NCBI GenBank assembly: GCA_964030475.1
Contig: CAXIPT010000003.1
Span: forward strand, 9,779,442 to 9,843,441
Source: Tethya wilhelma
Taxonomy: Eukaryota > Porifera > Demospongiae > Tethyida > Tethyidae
Reading direction: 5' to 3'
DNA length: 64,000 bases
Shown: positions 1 through 10,700 of the stretch, piece by piece
Layout: every line of letters starts with the position of its first letter
Numbering within the stretch: position 1 is the first letter of the stretch
Position numbers and translations under genes: made by a program
The notes under the pieces: model-generated
The model's database searches: none
Seen by the model: only the letters and a program-made list of their open reading frames with translations
Told to the model about the DNA's origin: nothing

Positions 1-300
1 TTACAAGTGGTACTGCACAGTACAATTGTGGATGGAGGGGCTGGAGAAGATGTCGAAGGTAAATAAGTATAATTTAGAGTTAGACTGTGAATAATGTGTT
101 TTACTTAAAGCTGGATAAGATAGAACACCAATAATTTACAACAGTACATTACGTCTACTGGCGGTATTATTATCATAATTTATGACATTGTGCAAATCAT
201 AATAGGACTGTGTACAGATCACAGAGCGTTGCCACCTATAGTCTCCAGAATCAGTTTGGTTGCTGTGATGGATACAGTCAGTCTGGAACAACTTGTAATC
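1..300 (+). CDS. Gene A EMI domain exons (partial)
   Basis: Exon 1-58 encodes a segment with [12 protein letters not shown], and exon 218-300 encodes a segment with FGCCDGY ending at TTCN. The C-x-W-x-RC stretch followed about 30 residues later by CC-x-GY is the C-terminal half of an EMI domain. The same pair of exons recurs in genes B (7386, 7698), C (35941, 36139) and D (60566). The junction codon is AG|A, phase 2, in every paralogue. EMI domains usually mediate multimerisation or protein contacts at the N terminus of secreted or membrane proteins. Confidence 0.75.
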
Positions 301-3300
301 GTAAGTATCAGAGCTAACTCAAACTGTGTTCAATGCAATCTATCATTTTGTGGTGGCTGTCATAGACCATGAGTGAAAATGAATTAATTTTGGTTTTTGA
401 CTACAATAATAATTATAGCTGTGTGCAGCCCATCCTGTGCTAATGGCGGAACTTGCACAGCTCCCAACACATGTAGCTGCATGGCTGGTTGGACAGGAAA
501 TGGTTGTCAAACAGGTATATATCATTCAATAAAGAACAATAGCTACAGTTGGCATTGTTGAGTACAAAGTTTTAGTCCGATAATACAGTTGTAGTTTTAC
601 TGTATAACATGAAGTTGTTTCCACACTTCACAGATGTCAATGAGTGTACCACTGGAGCTCACAACTGTGATCAAATCTGTACAAACACCGCTGGTTCATT
701 TACTTGCAGCTGTAACTCTGGATACACCTTGTCCACCGATGGACGCACTTGCATAGGTATAATAAATTTGAGCACTCTTACTATGATTGTTAATTGCATG
801 TGATGCACTATGTCACTGTCAATATAGACATTGATGAATGTACTGATGGTACAGCCACATGTACAATGATATGTCAGAACACACCAGGTGCTTTCACTTG
901 CTCCTGTAATCCTGGGTTTGAACTAGCATCTGATGGCTTCACATGTCAAGGTAAATATGCATGTCAGTTCAACAATGCACTCAGGCTAGCTATATACTAT
1001 CTCTCTCAGTTACGATCTTCCTCTTATGCACTCTTGTTACAATGATTGTGATATCTTGACATGACATTGTATACAACAGACATCAATGAGTGTACAGCTG
1101 GTACTCATCAGTGTGCTCAAAACTGTCAGAACACTGTTGGATCATACACATGCTCCTGTAACAGTGGCTACACACTTGGAAGCAATGGCCGTGACTGTAT
1201 AGGTATGATTCAACAAAAATTAAATATAGCATCATGAATATTCACTTTTAGTTAATCATTTATATAGTCATGAATAATACAAGAAACAAGCATATATGTT
1301 AAGCGAAGGATGAATTTTGTACTGTTACCTTACTTGCATTGTTGTGCAATGTTGATCATAATAATAGATAACGATGAATGTGCCTCCTCAAGTACCAACA
1401 ACTGTCAGCAAGTGTGTGTCAACATACCAGGCTCTTTTCGCTGTGACTGCGACCCAGGCTATGCCTTAAACAGTGATGGAGCTACATGCAGTGGTATGCA
1501 CATGTTTACACGAACATTAATGATTATTTTAATTGCAGCTAATATAGCTCCTTAATTATACACAAATAGATATTGATGAGTGTGCAGCTGGGACGTCTCA
1601 ATGTGCTCAGACTTGCACCAACACTGTTGGTTCATACACTTGTAGCTGTGGTACTGGCTTCACCTTGAATGAGGATGGGTTTGATTGTGATGGTGAGTGA
1701 GAGACCAATGTGGTGTGCAACGATAATTTTTTTATAGATGAGTGTGCATGCTTGTTTCACTGACCTCTTCTCTATTAGACATTGATGAGTGCAGTGGAGC
1801 CCACCCTTGTATTCAAGTCTGTGTCAACATCCCTGGCTCTTATATGTGCAGTTGTAATCCTGGGTACGGATTGAATTCAGACAACGTCAGTTGTAGCGGT
1901 AAGTTGACATCAAAACTATAGCTGTTAAAGTTTTAGGATATTGATCTCATTAATTTTTGTAAATAGATATCAATGAATGTACTGAAGGAACTGATAACTG
2001 CACTCAAAACTGTGCCAACACAATCGGATCTTACACATGCAGTTGCAATACTGGTTTTGTTCTAGATGTGGATGGATTCACATGTGATGGTAAAAATAAA
2101 GACTTTAAGAGCAATGATTGTCTTTCTGAGTTAGACCAGCATACATGTATACTCAATGACTAACATGTGTACAATCGTATAGATATTGATGAGTGTATGA
2201 TTGGAGCTCATATCTGTCAGCAAGTATGCAACAACACACTAGGAGCTCATGAGTGTGCTTGTTTTTCTGGTTACACTATCAATGCTGATGGCTTCACCTG
2301 TAGAGGTACGTATTATTATTATTATTATTATCTCAAATATACACACCAATAATAGGTGCAAAAGAAAAGAGAAAGTATGATATATAGAATAGAAAATGGT
2401 TAGTCACAGCATACAGAATTAATGATTAAGTTTGTAGTGTCAATTGAGTCAAAAACCAATACGTTCAGACGAATGTCTCGTATAAATTCAGCGCACATCA
2501 CATCATCAATGGAATAGCTTTTTGAGTAATCTTGGCTGTACCGATAATATAATATAATGGGAGCCTGGGTCATTGACACACTGTCATTGTGTATAATGTA
2601 ACACACTGCATACAACTCGTAAGCTACCGTATAGCGGGAAATTTTCGTTGGTGCAAAATTTCGTATAAACGCGCCAAAAGAAATTTTCGTAGTTTTAAAT
2701 TTCGTATACGCGGCGCGCGCTCGTATAAAGTAAATGCGGAAGTTAAATTTTCGCAGTTTTAATTTTCGTATATTCGAACCGCATACGAAATATACGAAAA
2801 TTTCCACCGTACGAAAATTTCCCGCTATACGGTATATAATTCTCATTGTATGTATAACATACACTGTAGATATTGATGAGTGTGCTACTGGTGTTGATGA
2901 ATGTGATCAGGACTGTACTAATACAATTGGCTCATACAATTGTAGCTGTGGAACAGGATGGACTTTGAACTCAGATGGATTGCGATGTGATGGTAAGGAA
3001 TGGTTTGATATCTTTGCCACGTTCGATGCCGGTCATAACTGTTGTTAGAATCAAATATATAGCTGCAGACAGCTTTAAAGTTTTATGAGTTCTGATCCAA
3101 TTCTCCATTCCCATTTAGACATCAATGAATGTGAACCTGGTGCTGTTGGTAATGTCACTTGTCTTGAGGTGTGTGTCAATGACCCAGGCTCCCATCACTG
3201 TGACTGCTTCCCTGGATACACAATCACTTCTGATATGGTCTCATGTACTGGTGGGTATAGGTAGCTATATGCATTTGATGACTCCACTACATGTGTAGCA

Positions 3301-6300
3301 CCAGTTAAAGTGAACCAATTCAACATCTCTGTAGTTGATTGTACTATAATCAATTTTATGTACATGCAGATCTTAATGAATGCAGTGCTGGAGTTGCTGC
3401 TTGTGAACAACTGTGTAGCAATACTATTGGTTCACACACTTGTGACTGTAACCAAGGATATACAGTCACATACGATGCTATCAGTTGCTTAGGTACTTTC
3501 TGGCACAAAAATTAACACAAGCATGTTTAATAATGATCCATGTTTCTTACTTCCAGGTCCTCCTTCTAATGTTGTTCTCTCTCCAAGTGGGTCTCGTAAC
3601 ATGACTCTCATCTGGGAGCCTCCTGTGGACAATGAAGGAAGAGATGGAAATGTCACTCAGTACTCCATTGAATGTAACTCTAATGAGCATCTTGGATACA
3701 CCCTCACTACAACTGCCAGTGAAGAAACAGAGGAACTTGTTCTGATGGCACTGCTCCCTTACAACATGTACAACTGTTGTTTATCAGCAGAGACTACTAA
3801 TGGAATCAGCCCCACCACTTGTTCTCAAGGAACCAGTCTGGAAGAAGGTAAGCATCATGGTGAACAGAACTCTGTCTAATCTTAGCATTATCTTTTCTAC
3901 TCAGCTCCTGAGGGTCCTCCAACTTCAATCAACATAACCAACATCAGTCCTTATGACTTGACTCTAACATGGGAACCACCTCTTGTCCCCAATGGAGTCA
4001 TCATTGAGTACACCCTCTATGTGACCAGTGAGGGTCAAGATACTATTATCCTTCCACTGAATGGAGGGTTGAGGTCATATGTTGTGGCGAATCTGAGACC
4101 CTATACCTTGGTGAGTGTCAACATGTCAGCTAGTACAAGTGCTGGAGAAGGACCAATGTCAGCTACATTTGAAATGAGAACGGCTCAAGCAGGTACAAGA
4201 TCGTACAGTTAACTAATAATGCATGTCCCTTACCGTTCACATATAGATATAGAGAGACTGACTGTGCAATAAAAATATATCCCACTACACATGTTAACCA
4301 TTCAATCTCTTCAGCTCCCTCTATGGTTAATGGTACAACAGTTGATGTCCTCTCCAACTCCACCATTGTGATAGAGTGGGACCCACCTCTCTCTCCAAAT
4401 GGAATACTGATCTATTACAGTGTTGAGGTCAGTCACCAGCTGTCTGGATTCAACTTCTCCACCACCTTGATGCCTTCTCAACCAAGAGTTGTGAATGTGA
4501 CAGGACTATGTAAGAAGCTAATTTTCGCTTAAAAATGATAATACATTATTATTGTTTTTCTTTACAAATTGTTTTCCAGACCCCTTCTTGCCGTATGTCA
4601 TATCAGTGTATGCTGCTACAGTGGCTGGAGAGGGTGATCCTGACACTCTGCTTGTATACACAGAACATGGAGGTATTTTACAACATACATACACAATTAT
4701 TAACTGTAGCATGTTTTCTTATCGTTTCTTTCTATATCACTACTGACATCATGCAGTTCCAATAGTGCCATCAATCTCCTCTGTGGATCGTCTCACTGGA
4801 CAAACAGCCACAGTGTCATGGGTGCCTCTCACTCCTGATGAAACCAGGGGGATACTCACAACTCTTCAGATTGCCTACGAGCCACTGGAAGATGGTGGAC
4901 AGTGTCAGCCAATCCTTGAGGATGGTGACAATGTGTTACACATGACTGAAGACATAATGGCCCAATCCATGGCAACCATTACTGGACTCCTACCAAACAT
5001 TGAGTATTGTGTTGCTATGCAAGTCGGCACTAGAGCAGGCGAGAGTGGATTCAGTGAGACACTGACACTGCCATGTAAGTGTGTGGAATATATACATTGA
5101 CATATTTAATGGTAATAGTATGGCAATGTTTCCTTTATTTATTTTTTTTAACTTCAGTACCACTCAGTCTACCATTTCAGATACGTATACAGGTACCTGT
5201 TGATCTTGGATGCTTGAACTTTACGGTGAGAAAAAAATTGGTCTTAACTGAGTTAATAGTATGATTGTTCATATTCTTGTTTTTGTGCTCATTCAGATAC
5301 TAGAACCCGACCTGAAGTTGCAAGATATGAAGCGTCAGATTGCTACAGTTGTATCGGACAACTGCAGCTGCCAATTTACAGTTGATTTTATCGTAGAAGA
5401 TTCATTCTTATGTGGAGATAGTTTCAAGGAGAGCATTTTTGAAGGACTCATTCTGGAAGCTGATGGAATAACAAATGTTCACACGCTAAGTGTCATTCAA
5501 GAATGGATTCTACAAAAGCCTGAACTGACTCTAAATGGAGAGCAGTACAGAGCTGATCCTTACTGTCAGATCTCGGTTGAAGAGCTTGGAACACCTCAGT
5601 GTAATGCCACATCTCCAACAGTGGCAACTTCCCCTCCTGAACCAATTGCACTGGAGGTCATTGTAGCAGCTAGCATCTGTGGGGCTGTGATATTCATTTT
5701 TGTTTTGCTGTGTATACTAGTCATGGTCCCAGCCTGCTATTATCATCGTGTTAAAGTTAAACAAACTAGGATACCTAAACCGTAAGTGCTACATGTACTG
5801 TTAGGTTATAAGTATTCTTTTGTTTCACTCATTTTTTTCCCCTTTTACTCTTTCCATGCAGATTGGGTCGTAATCAATATGAGAATTTAGTGGCAGTGAA
5901 TAACCCTGAATTAATAAATGCTAAAGACGTTGGTGCATCTGCAAAAGGAACCAAAATTGTCAACAATCCCACCTACGACTCAACTCATGGTGCTAAGACT
6001 GAGGCTCTGTACGACAACCCACTTTATGGTGATACACCACAAAAAATGACAACATTTCTACCGGATGCTGGTTTGGCTGCTGCTACACCAAAGGAAACTA
6101 TTGAAAACCGTAACTACAAAGAAATGAAAAAGCAGATTGATGATGAGCCTACTACAATAACTGTTGAAAAAGAGAAAAATAAGCCTGACATAGAGGTGAT
6201 TTATGATGATATGCTGTTTGATGATGCACCTCAACAGATGACAACATTTAAACCTAGTTCAGAGCTAACAGAAGAGATTGAGAGTCCTGTGTATGATGAA

Positions 6301-6387
6301 GTACAAATAGATGATCTGAGAAGTATGGATTTGTCCATAAAATGCAAGCAAGACAATGATAATGGTGAATATGTTGAAATGGATTAA
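1..6387 (+). CDS. Gene A: EMI-EGF-FN3 transmembrane receptor, 5' end missing
   Basis: A multi-exon gene enters from the left edge and ends at a TAA at 6385-6387. Exons: 1-58, 218-300, 419-514, 634-756, 828-950, 1080-1202, 1368-1493, 1570-1692, 1779-1898, 1967-2089, 2183-2305, 2870-2992, 3119-3250, 3370-3492, 3557-3847, 3905-4192, 4315-4509, 4580-4672, 4757-5074, 5158-5225, 5297-5781, 5862-6387. All junctions are GT-AG, and with base 3 as the first full codon the chain reads through 1286 residues without a stop. Order of parts: end of an EMI domain, one MEGF-type EGF, eleven calcium-binding EGFs, four FN3 domains, juxtamembrane region, membrane helix, tyrosine-rich tail. The signal peptide exon and start of EMI lie outside the window. 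It is probably a cell-surface receptor or adhesion protein; ligand unknown. Confidence 0.88.
419..3492 (+). CDS. Gene A EGF array: 1 MEGF-type and 11 calcium-binding EGF exons
   Basis: Each exon is one EGF domain. Exon 419-514 is the MEGF type, with CANGGTC and [12 protein letters not shown]. The following eleven start D-[IVLN]-[ND]-E-C and carry C-x-N-x4-[FY]-x-C, the calcium-binding and Asp/Asn hydroxylation consensus. Starts: 634, 828, 1080, 1368, 1570, 1779, 1967, 2183, 2870, 3119, 3370. Lengths are 120-132 bp, always divisible by three, and all are phase 1-1. The last five (from 1967) match in order the exon types that end gene B's array, so A looks like the short form of the same design. 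The 3119 exon is longer (132 bp), with [11 protein letters not shown] adding a probable N-glycosylation site. Confidence 0.9.
2625..2834. mobile_element. MITE, family 1 (TA-CCGTATAG ends)
   Basis: A 210-bp stretch inside a gene A intron starts TACCGTATAGCGGGAAATTT and ends with its near-perfect reverse complement. The interior alternates AAATTTTCGTATA-like segments. There is no transposase, so it is non-autonomous. The outer TA is the likely target duplication, which the filled/empty pair at 54799-55031 supports. Relatives are at 9661, 21192, 51965, 53341 and 54799. An open minus-strand frame of 154 codons (2864-2400) covers this element and is not a gene. Confidence 0.85.
3557..5074 (+). CDS. 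Gene A fibronectin type III domains 1-4
   Basis: FN3-1 is exon 3557-3847, opening [12 protein letters not shown] and containing LIWEPP. FN3-2 is exon 3905-4192 (LTWEPP, then [17 protein letters not shown]). FN3-3 is split over 4315-4509 ([11 protein letters not shown]) and 4580-4672 ([15 protein letters not shown]). FN3-4 is 4757-5074 ([15 protein letters not shown], then YCVAMQVGT). The Trp of strand B, the Pro pair and the Y-x-V strand F pattern fit FN3. There are several N-glycosylation sequons (NMT, NVT). FN3-4 is nearly identical to 31947-32264 and 58385-58702, although the flanking introns are unrelated. Confidence 0.9.
5158..5781 (+). CDS. Gene A juxtamembrane region and transmembrane helix
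   Basis: Exon 5158-5225 is a short linker ([11 protein letters not shown]). Exon 5297-5781 holds a region of about 115 residues with fixed Cys positions (CSC, FLCGD, YCQI, PQC) and the conserved stretch [16 protein letters not shown]. One hydrophobic helix of about 28 residues follows (from [12 protein letters not shown]), then a basic stop-transfer stretch ([11 protein letters not shown]). The extracellular part recurs in every paralogue here. Its position and size resemble a SEA or similar membrane-proximal module, but I see no diagnostic SEA motif and leave the family open. Confidence 0.8.
5862..6387 (+). CDS. Gene A cytoplasmic tail with NPxY, YxxL and YxxM motifs
   Basis: The last exon encodes about 175 acidic residues with no globular look. 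Tyrosine motifs in order: QYENL (YxxL, also YxN), NNPTY, DNPLY, NYKEM (YxxM), IYDDM (YxxM), VYDEV, and EYVEM (YxxM) just before the stop. NPxY binds PTB adaptors, YxxM fits PI3-kinase SH2 binding and YxN fits Grb2 SH2; these are known motif classes and their use here is inferred. NPxY plus YxxL is the pair used by CED-1/Draper engulfment receptors. The junction codon is CC|A, phase 2. A near-identical minus-strand copy lies at 56822-56291. Confidence 0.88.
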
Positions 6388-7138
6388 ATCTTTTGACAAC
6401 AAACTGATCTTAAGATTAAATAAGGCAGTGGTTTTTTTTTGTTTGTTTTTTTAAAGTAAGGATGTATTCCTATTGTTCTGCTTGTTGTCTGTCGTTACCA
6501 GTATTATATATTGATATCATCCTTGCGCACGCATGATATGCGAGTCAGCACCAACCCTACTCCTCAACCATGTCATGGCTACGGTGCCGTCTCACTTTCT
6601 CCCTCCTCCGTTCAGCCATCCAGTGCTTAAGAGGAGTCCGCTCCTTATATGTGGCCATGCAGCCAAGTCACCACCATGCACCACTTGACCTGGCCATTTC
6701 CGAGCTTCACTACATCCACTAAACTATGACTTTTTCTACATGAACATATCACCAACTTTTCATATCATCTTTTTCTTTTTATTGTACCCTCACACGTATT
6801 TCACTGTGTACCTCACTATGATAGTATCACTTGTAGACAAGTGTAGGTCTAGCAACTCCTGATAGCGCAGCTGCATATGCGCGCACGCACGTAGTCTCGT
6901 CCCCAGACTCCACCCCTTAAGGAACACACACGTTTTGCAATTTGAGGCGTGTGCGGGCTAATTTGTGGACTTGGCTTCCTAATTTTCGGCACGCTACGGT
7001 ATTAACAGCACAGGCAATAGACATAGAATCCTGGGATCCGCCCATGCGCAGACTGTTTAACGTCCGTGGCCTATAAAGCCAAGAACTATTATTCTAGTAG
7101 CTAAAGAAAAGAAGACATAGAAAATAACTTAATTCTCT
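6388..7138 (+). other. Short intergenic region between genes A and B
   Basis: This 751-bp stretch holds the 3' UTR of A (oligo-T at about 6430-6455) and the promoter side of B. No open frame in it looks coding. A reversed, partly deleted version occupies 55719-56290, with matching blocks around the GATCCGCCCATGCGCAGAC stretch at 7034-7052. The close head-to-tail spacing fits a tandem array made by unequal crossing-over. Confidence 0.7.
7072..7077 (+). promoter_or_regulatory. TATA box candidate for gene B
   Basis: TATAAA occurs 62 bp before the first ATG of gene B, in the context GGCCTATAAAGCC. It is preserved in the reversed paralogous segment (minus strand, 55783-55778) although the surroundings carry indels. 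The transcription start would fall near 7100. Inference from motif and conservation only. Confidence 0.45.
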
Positions 7139-7798
7139 ATGATGGATGTAATCAAAATGGATACTTGGATGATTGCTCTTGCTGTATTCTTGTCACTATT
7201 GCAGCTAAATGTGGCACAGGATGTTGGGTATGCTCATTGTATATAGCGCGCCGATGCCAACACAATTACAATTCTAGCTATCATGCATATGATTATACAT
7301 TAAATTGATATTGTGTCCATGATTGCAGCTATGCAAATAAGTTTTTGAAACTTGTCAAATTTACAAATTGTCTCTTATCCTTCAGAGTATGTAACACTAT
7401 AGAAGAATCCAACAATATAGCCTACCGCCAAGCTTCACGTAGCCAGACTTACTCCTGTGGCTTATTTGGCTGGGGTAGATGCAGTAGGTGAGTGGGTTCT
7501 AAATCCATCAATATAATTTTAGTTGCATGAGTATGTTATTTTAGTACAGTAATAGACTCATTTGTGAATTGTTGTGAACTATAATTATAGCTAGTTTCAA
7601 ATTCTTGAGTTACTACAATAATTGTTACAATGTAGTAACTACTACAATAATATGAATTGCCCAACCATGATAACTTATTATAATATTCATTACACAGGAC
7701 AAGATATTTCAGTCAAAGTTATAGTTATATCAGCTATATTGAGCGCTTTGGCTGCTGTCAAGGATACACCCAAGTTCCAGATGAAGAGACTTGCATTC
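7139..7798 (+). CDS. Gene B signal peptide and EMI exons
   Basis: ATG at 7139 opens [10 protein letters not shown], then a hydrophobic core ([13 protein letters not shown]) and a likely cleavage site after NVAQ. The ATG at 7157 (MDTW) aligns with the starts of genes C, D and E and is the better start by family comparison. EMI exon 7386-7487 carries [14 protein letters not shown] exon 7698-7798 carries FGCCQGYTQ. Relative to MEGF10-type EMI domains, the spacing C-W-x-C to CC-x-G is kept. Phases are 2, 2 and 1. Confidence 0.85.
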
Positions 7799-10700
7799 GT
7801 AAGTTAGATAGGAAGATTCTATAATAGTCATGCACGTATACACTAAAACTTGATTCTGGTAGAAACAAAATTGGCCATACAAATGTACAGCCAACAGGAT
7901 CTACTTCACTGATCATAATGTCACAAGCATAATATGCATGCTGTTCCGACATGCAGTTAAGTCTCTAGAGACTCATACATGAATGAACACACACACCATG
8001 CACACACGCTGACGTGTGCAATGGAACTTTTGGAATTTAGTCAACAAACTGTAGCAGGCTTAATTATTAAATATATCTATAATATTATAGCTACGTGCAA
8101 ACTGGTTGTATGTATTACATTAAGATGGTGTATGTTGAGATGGAACATCTAGCAAGCAAAAATGATGGCACAATTAAATCCTGTCACGGTTATGTTATTG
8201 TTATGCTTAATAATACAACTTATAAAGAGCATTATACTATAGCAAATTGTATTCTCAAAGGATAAGAAAAAGGTAAATAAATAAATAAATCAAGACTCAG
8301 TTCACGTACACGCAACCATAGATAATATGACGCAACCACGTCCACGTACGTACGATCGTACAATCGTACAACTTATAGTTGACGACCTTTACCAGAATAC
8401 AAAACCACTGGCCAAAGCATGTCAACTTGCTAACTGAACAAGTCATTCCCACTGACTCAGTTTCCAACAGGTACAGTGTCTGATAGTAGTCATGTAAACA
8501 TATATACTGGGCAGACTTCAAGTGTAGGTCACCTAGTGATAGTAGTCTACCCTATCCTAGTGTCCTATGATTTATACCAACTTTTACTAAGTGCATGTGT
8601 TTCCAGGCTCCTTCCTCGCGAAAATTTTCTTCTTCTGCCAGACTGTGAAATAGGAAGTACAGCCTCAACATGATGGGGTAATTGGCAGGTTTGACTTTCC
8701 TGCTGAGTAATCCATATGATTTCAGTTCCCTGGACACGTAGCTATATAGCTTTTTCCCAGTGTAGTCTACCCCACTCAGTTGAATTGGCAAAATATTGTA
8801 TCATTAATTTTAGACTCTAATTCAAAAGTAAAGCAATATAAAAAATAATTATGAACCTAGAAGGTGCATTTTTGGGGGTTTAAAAATGCATCTCCTGTCC
8901 AGGTGGTGCATTTTCCCGGTATGTTTGGAGGTAAAACAACGGTGCCTGGAAGCCCCAAGTAAGTGGGCCAATAGTTAGAGAGGCACCTTAATTTGAGTCT
9001 ACATTATGGTAGTTGCATCCCAGTCATGTGACCAGATTGTTAAGCCTCGGCACGTGAGTATCACATGCAGAGGGTTAGAGTAGTCATTTTGTGTGTCTGT
9101 CTTATAGCCTCGTTCCCAGGCTTTCCCCTTAATTTATTCACTTTGATTATTTACTAAAAACAAAAAAAAAGGGGGAGGCCTGGGAACAAGGCTATGTCTG
9201 TCTGTCTGTCTGTCTGTTACAAAATTATCTGAAGAACGGCAGAGTCTAGAGTCAAAATTGAAGGTACTTTCGTTCATGATTCGATATTTTCTTGAAATTT
9301 GTCATGTAGAACCTTGCAAAACACCATAGTTTCTGAAATCTGAGGCTTTTGTGCATCTCTGAGCGCTTAGCTTCGAAACTGTACCCATCGATCACACCCA
9401 TGTACTACAATAGTGTGTGTTATTTAGAAAAACATTGTAGGGTTAGACTGGATGTGCTCAGAGATGTGCTTGAGCTGAGCTCAGTTGGCCAACAGGTGCA
9501 AAGTGACTTAATTGATTTGCAAGCGGAGGTTTATGCATTGTAGGTGTTTTTATTTCTGAATTGTATTTTGTTGTATGCTGAGTCAGCACTCAATCACCTA
9601 GTGTCATAATTATATTCTCTACCTCTTGGTATGACAAAATGTTTTATTAAATGTAAGAGCTATTGTATAGTGGGAAAGTTTCGTGTGGTTTAATTTTCAC
9701 GGTTTTTGCAAATCAAGATCATCCACAAAATTTTTATATGCGAAATTCTCCATAACATACTGTGTATGTATGAATGTCGCACAGCTCACCCACGAAAGTT
9801 AAAAGTTTGACTAGAGACATCTGCGAAAGTTTGACCCCGTCAAACTTTCCCGCCATACGTACATTGATCACGATTGGCAGGTCACTTTTTTGGCCTAGTT
9901 CACATGCTTGAAGATATTATGATGCTCCATATTATTTTGTCCGGAAATTCTCTTGTCAGAATCTAATAATGATTCTATACTGCTATAGCTGTGTGTGACA
10001 GAGGGTGTGAAAATGGAGGAACATGTACGGCTCCAAATGTCTGTACTTGTACAGCAGGTTGGACAGGAGATGGTTGCAGAATAGGTAGGTATGAAAAACA
10101 TGCATATCTATAGCTAGCTATCTTTAAGAGTTAAATATAAATTAATAATGCTGAGTGGTTACTGATGAAAGATTTAATGGGGATTGCTGTTATGATAATC
10201 ATCACACTGACTTTCAATTGTATAGTACAAGCTCATTTCAATGTTAAAATAGAAGACACCACAAAGTGTCGCTAAAATTATGGGATGTTTCCTTAGTTTA
10301 CTAGCCGTTTTACTGAGAAGTTCACAGAGGGTTTTCATGCAGAAATCTTATTAATTTTGTATGTTAATATTATGCATGACTTCCTGTTATTGTATAAAGT
10401 ATACTGTAGATTGGGAAATATTAATGCATGGCTAATGTTTTTGCACCATGCAATTCAGTAAAAATGTTCAATAAAGGTGTTGTGAATTTACAACATTGAC
10501 ATTGATTTTTTTCAAATAGATATAAATGAGTGTACCACTGGAACTCACAACTGTGGCCATATCTGTACAAACACTGCTGGTTCATTTACTTGTAGCTGTA
10601 GATCTGGATACACCTTGGCTTCTGATAGGCATTCCTGTACGGGTAAGTTCAAAACAAGGTGTCACAATATGGGATATATTTCCTTAGTTTACTAGCCGTT

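Noticed and set aside
2400..2864. 154-codon minus-strand open frame
   Set aside because: It translates a MITE and flanking intron; the inverted ends and lack of domain or splice context explain it.
5297..5650. SEA domain call for the juxtamembrane region
   Set aside because: Position fits, but no SEA cleavage motif (GSVVV-like) is present and the Cys pattern is not diagnostic; left as an unassigned conserved region.
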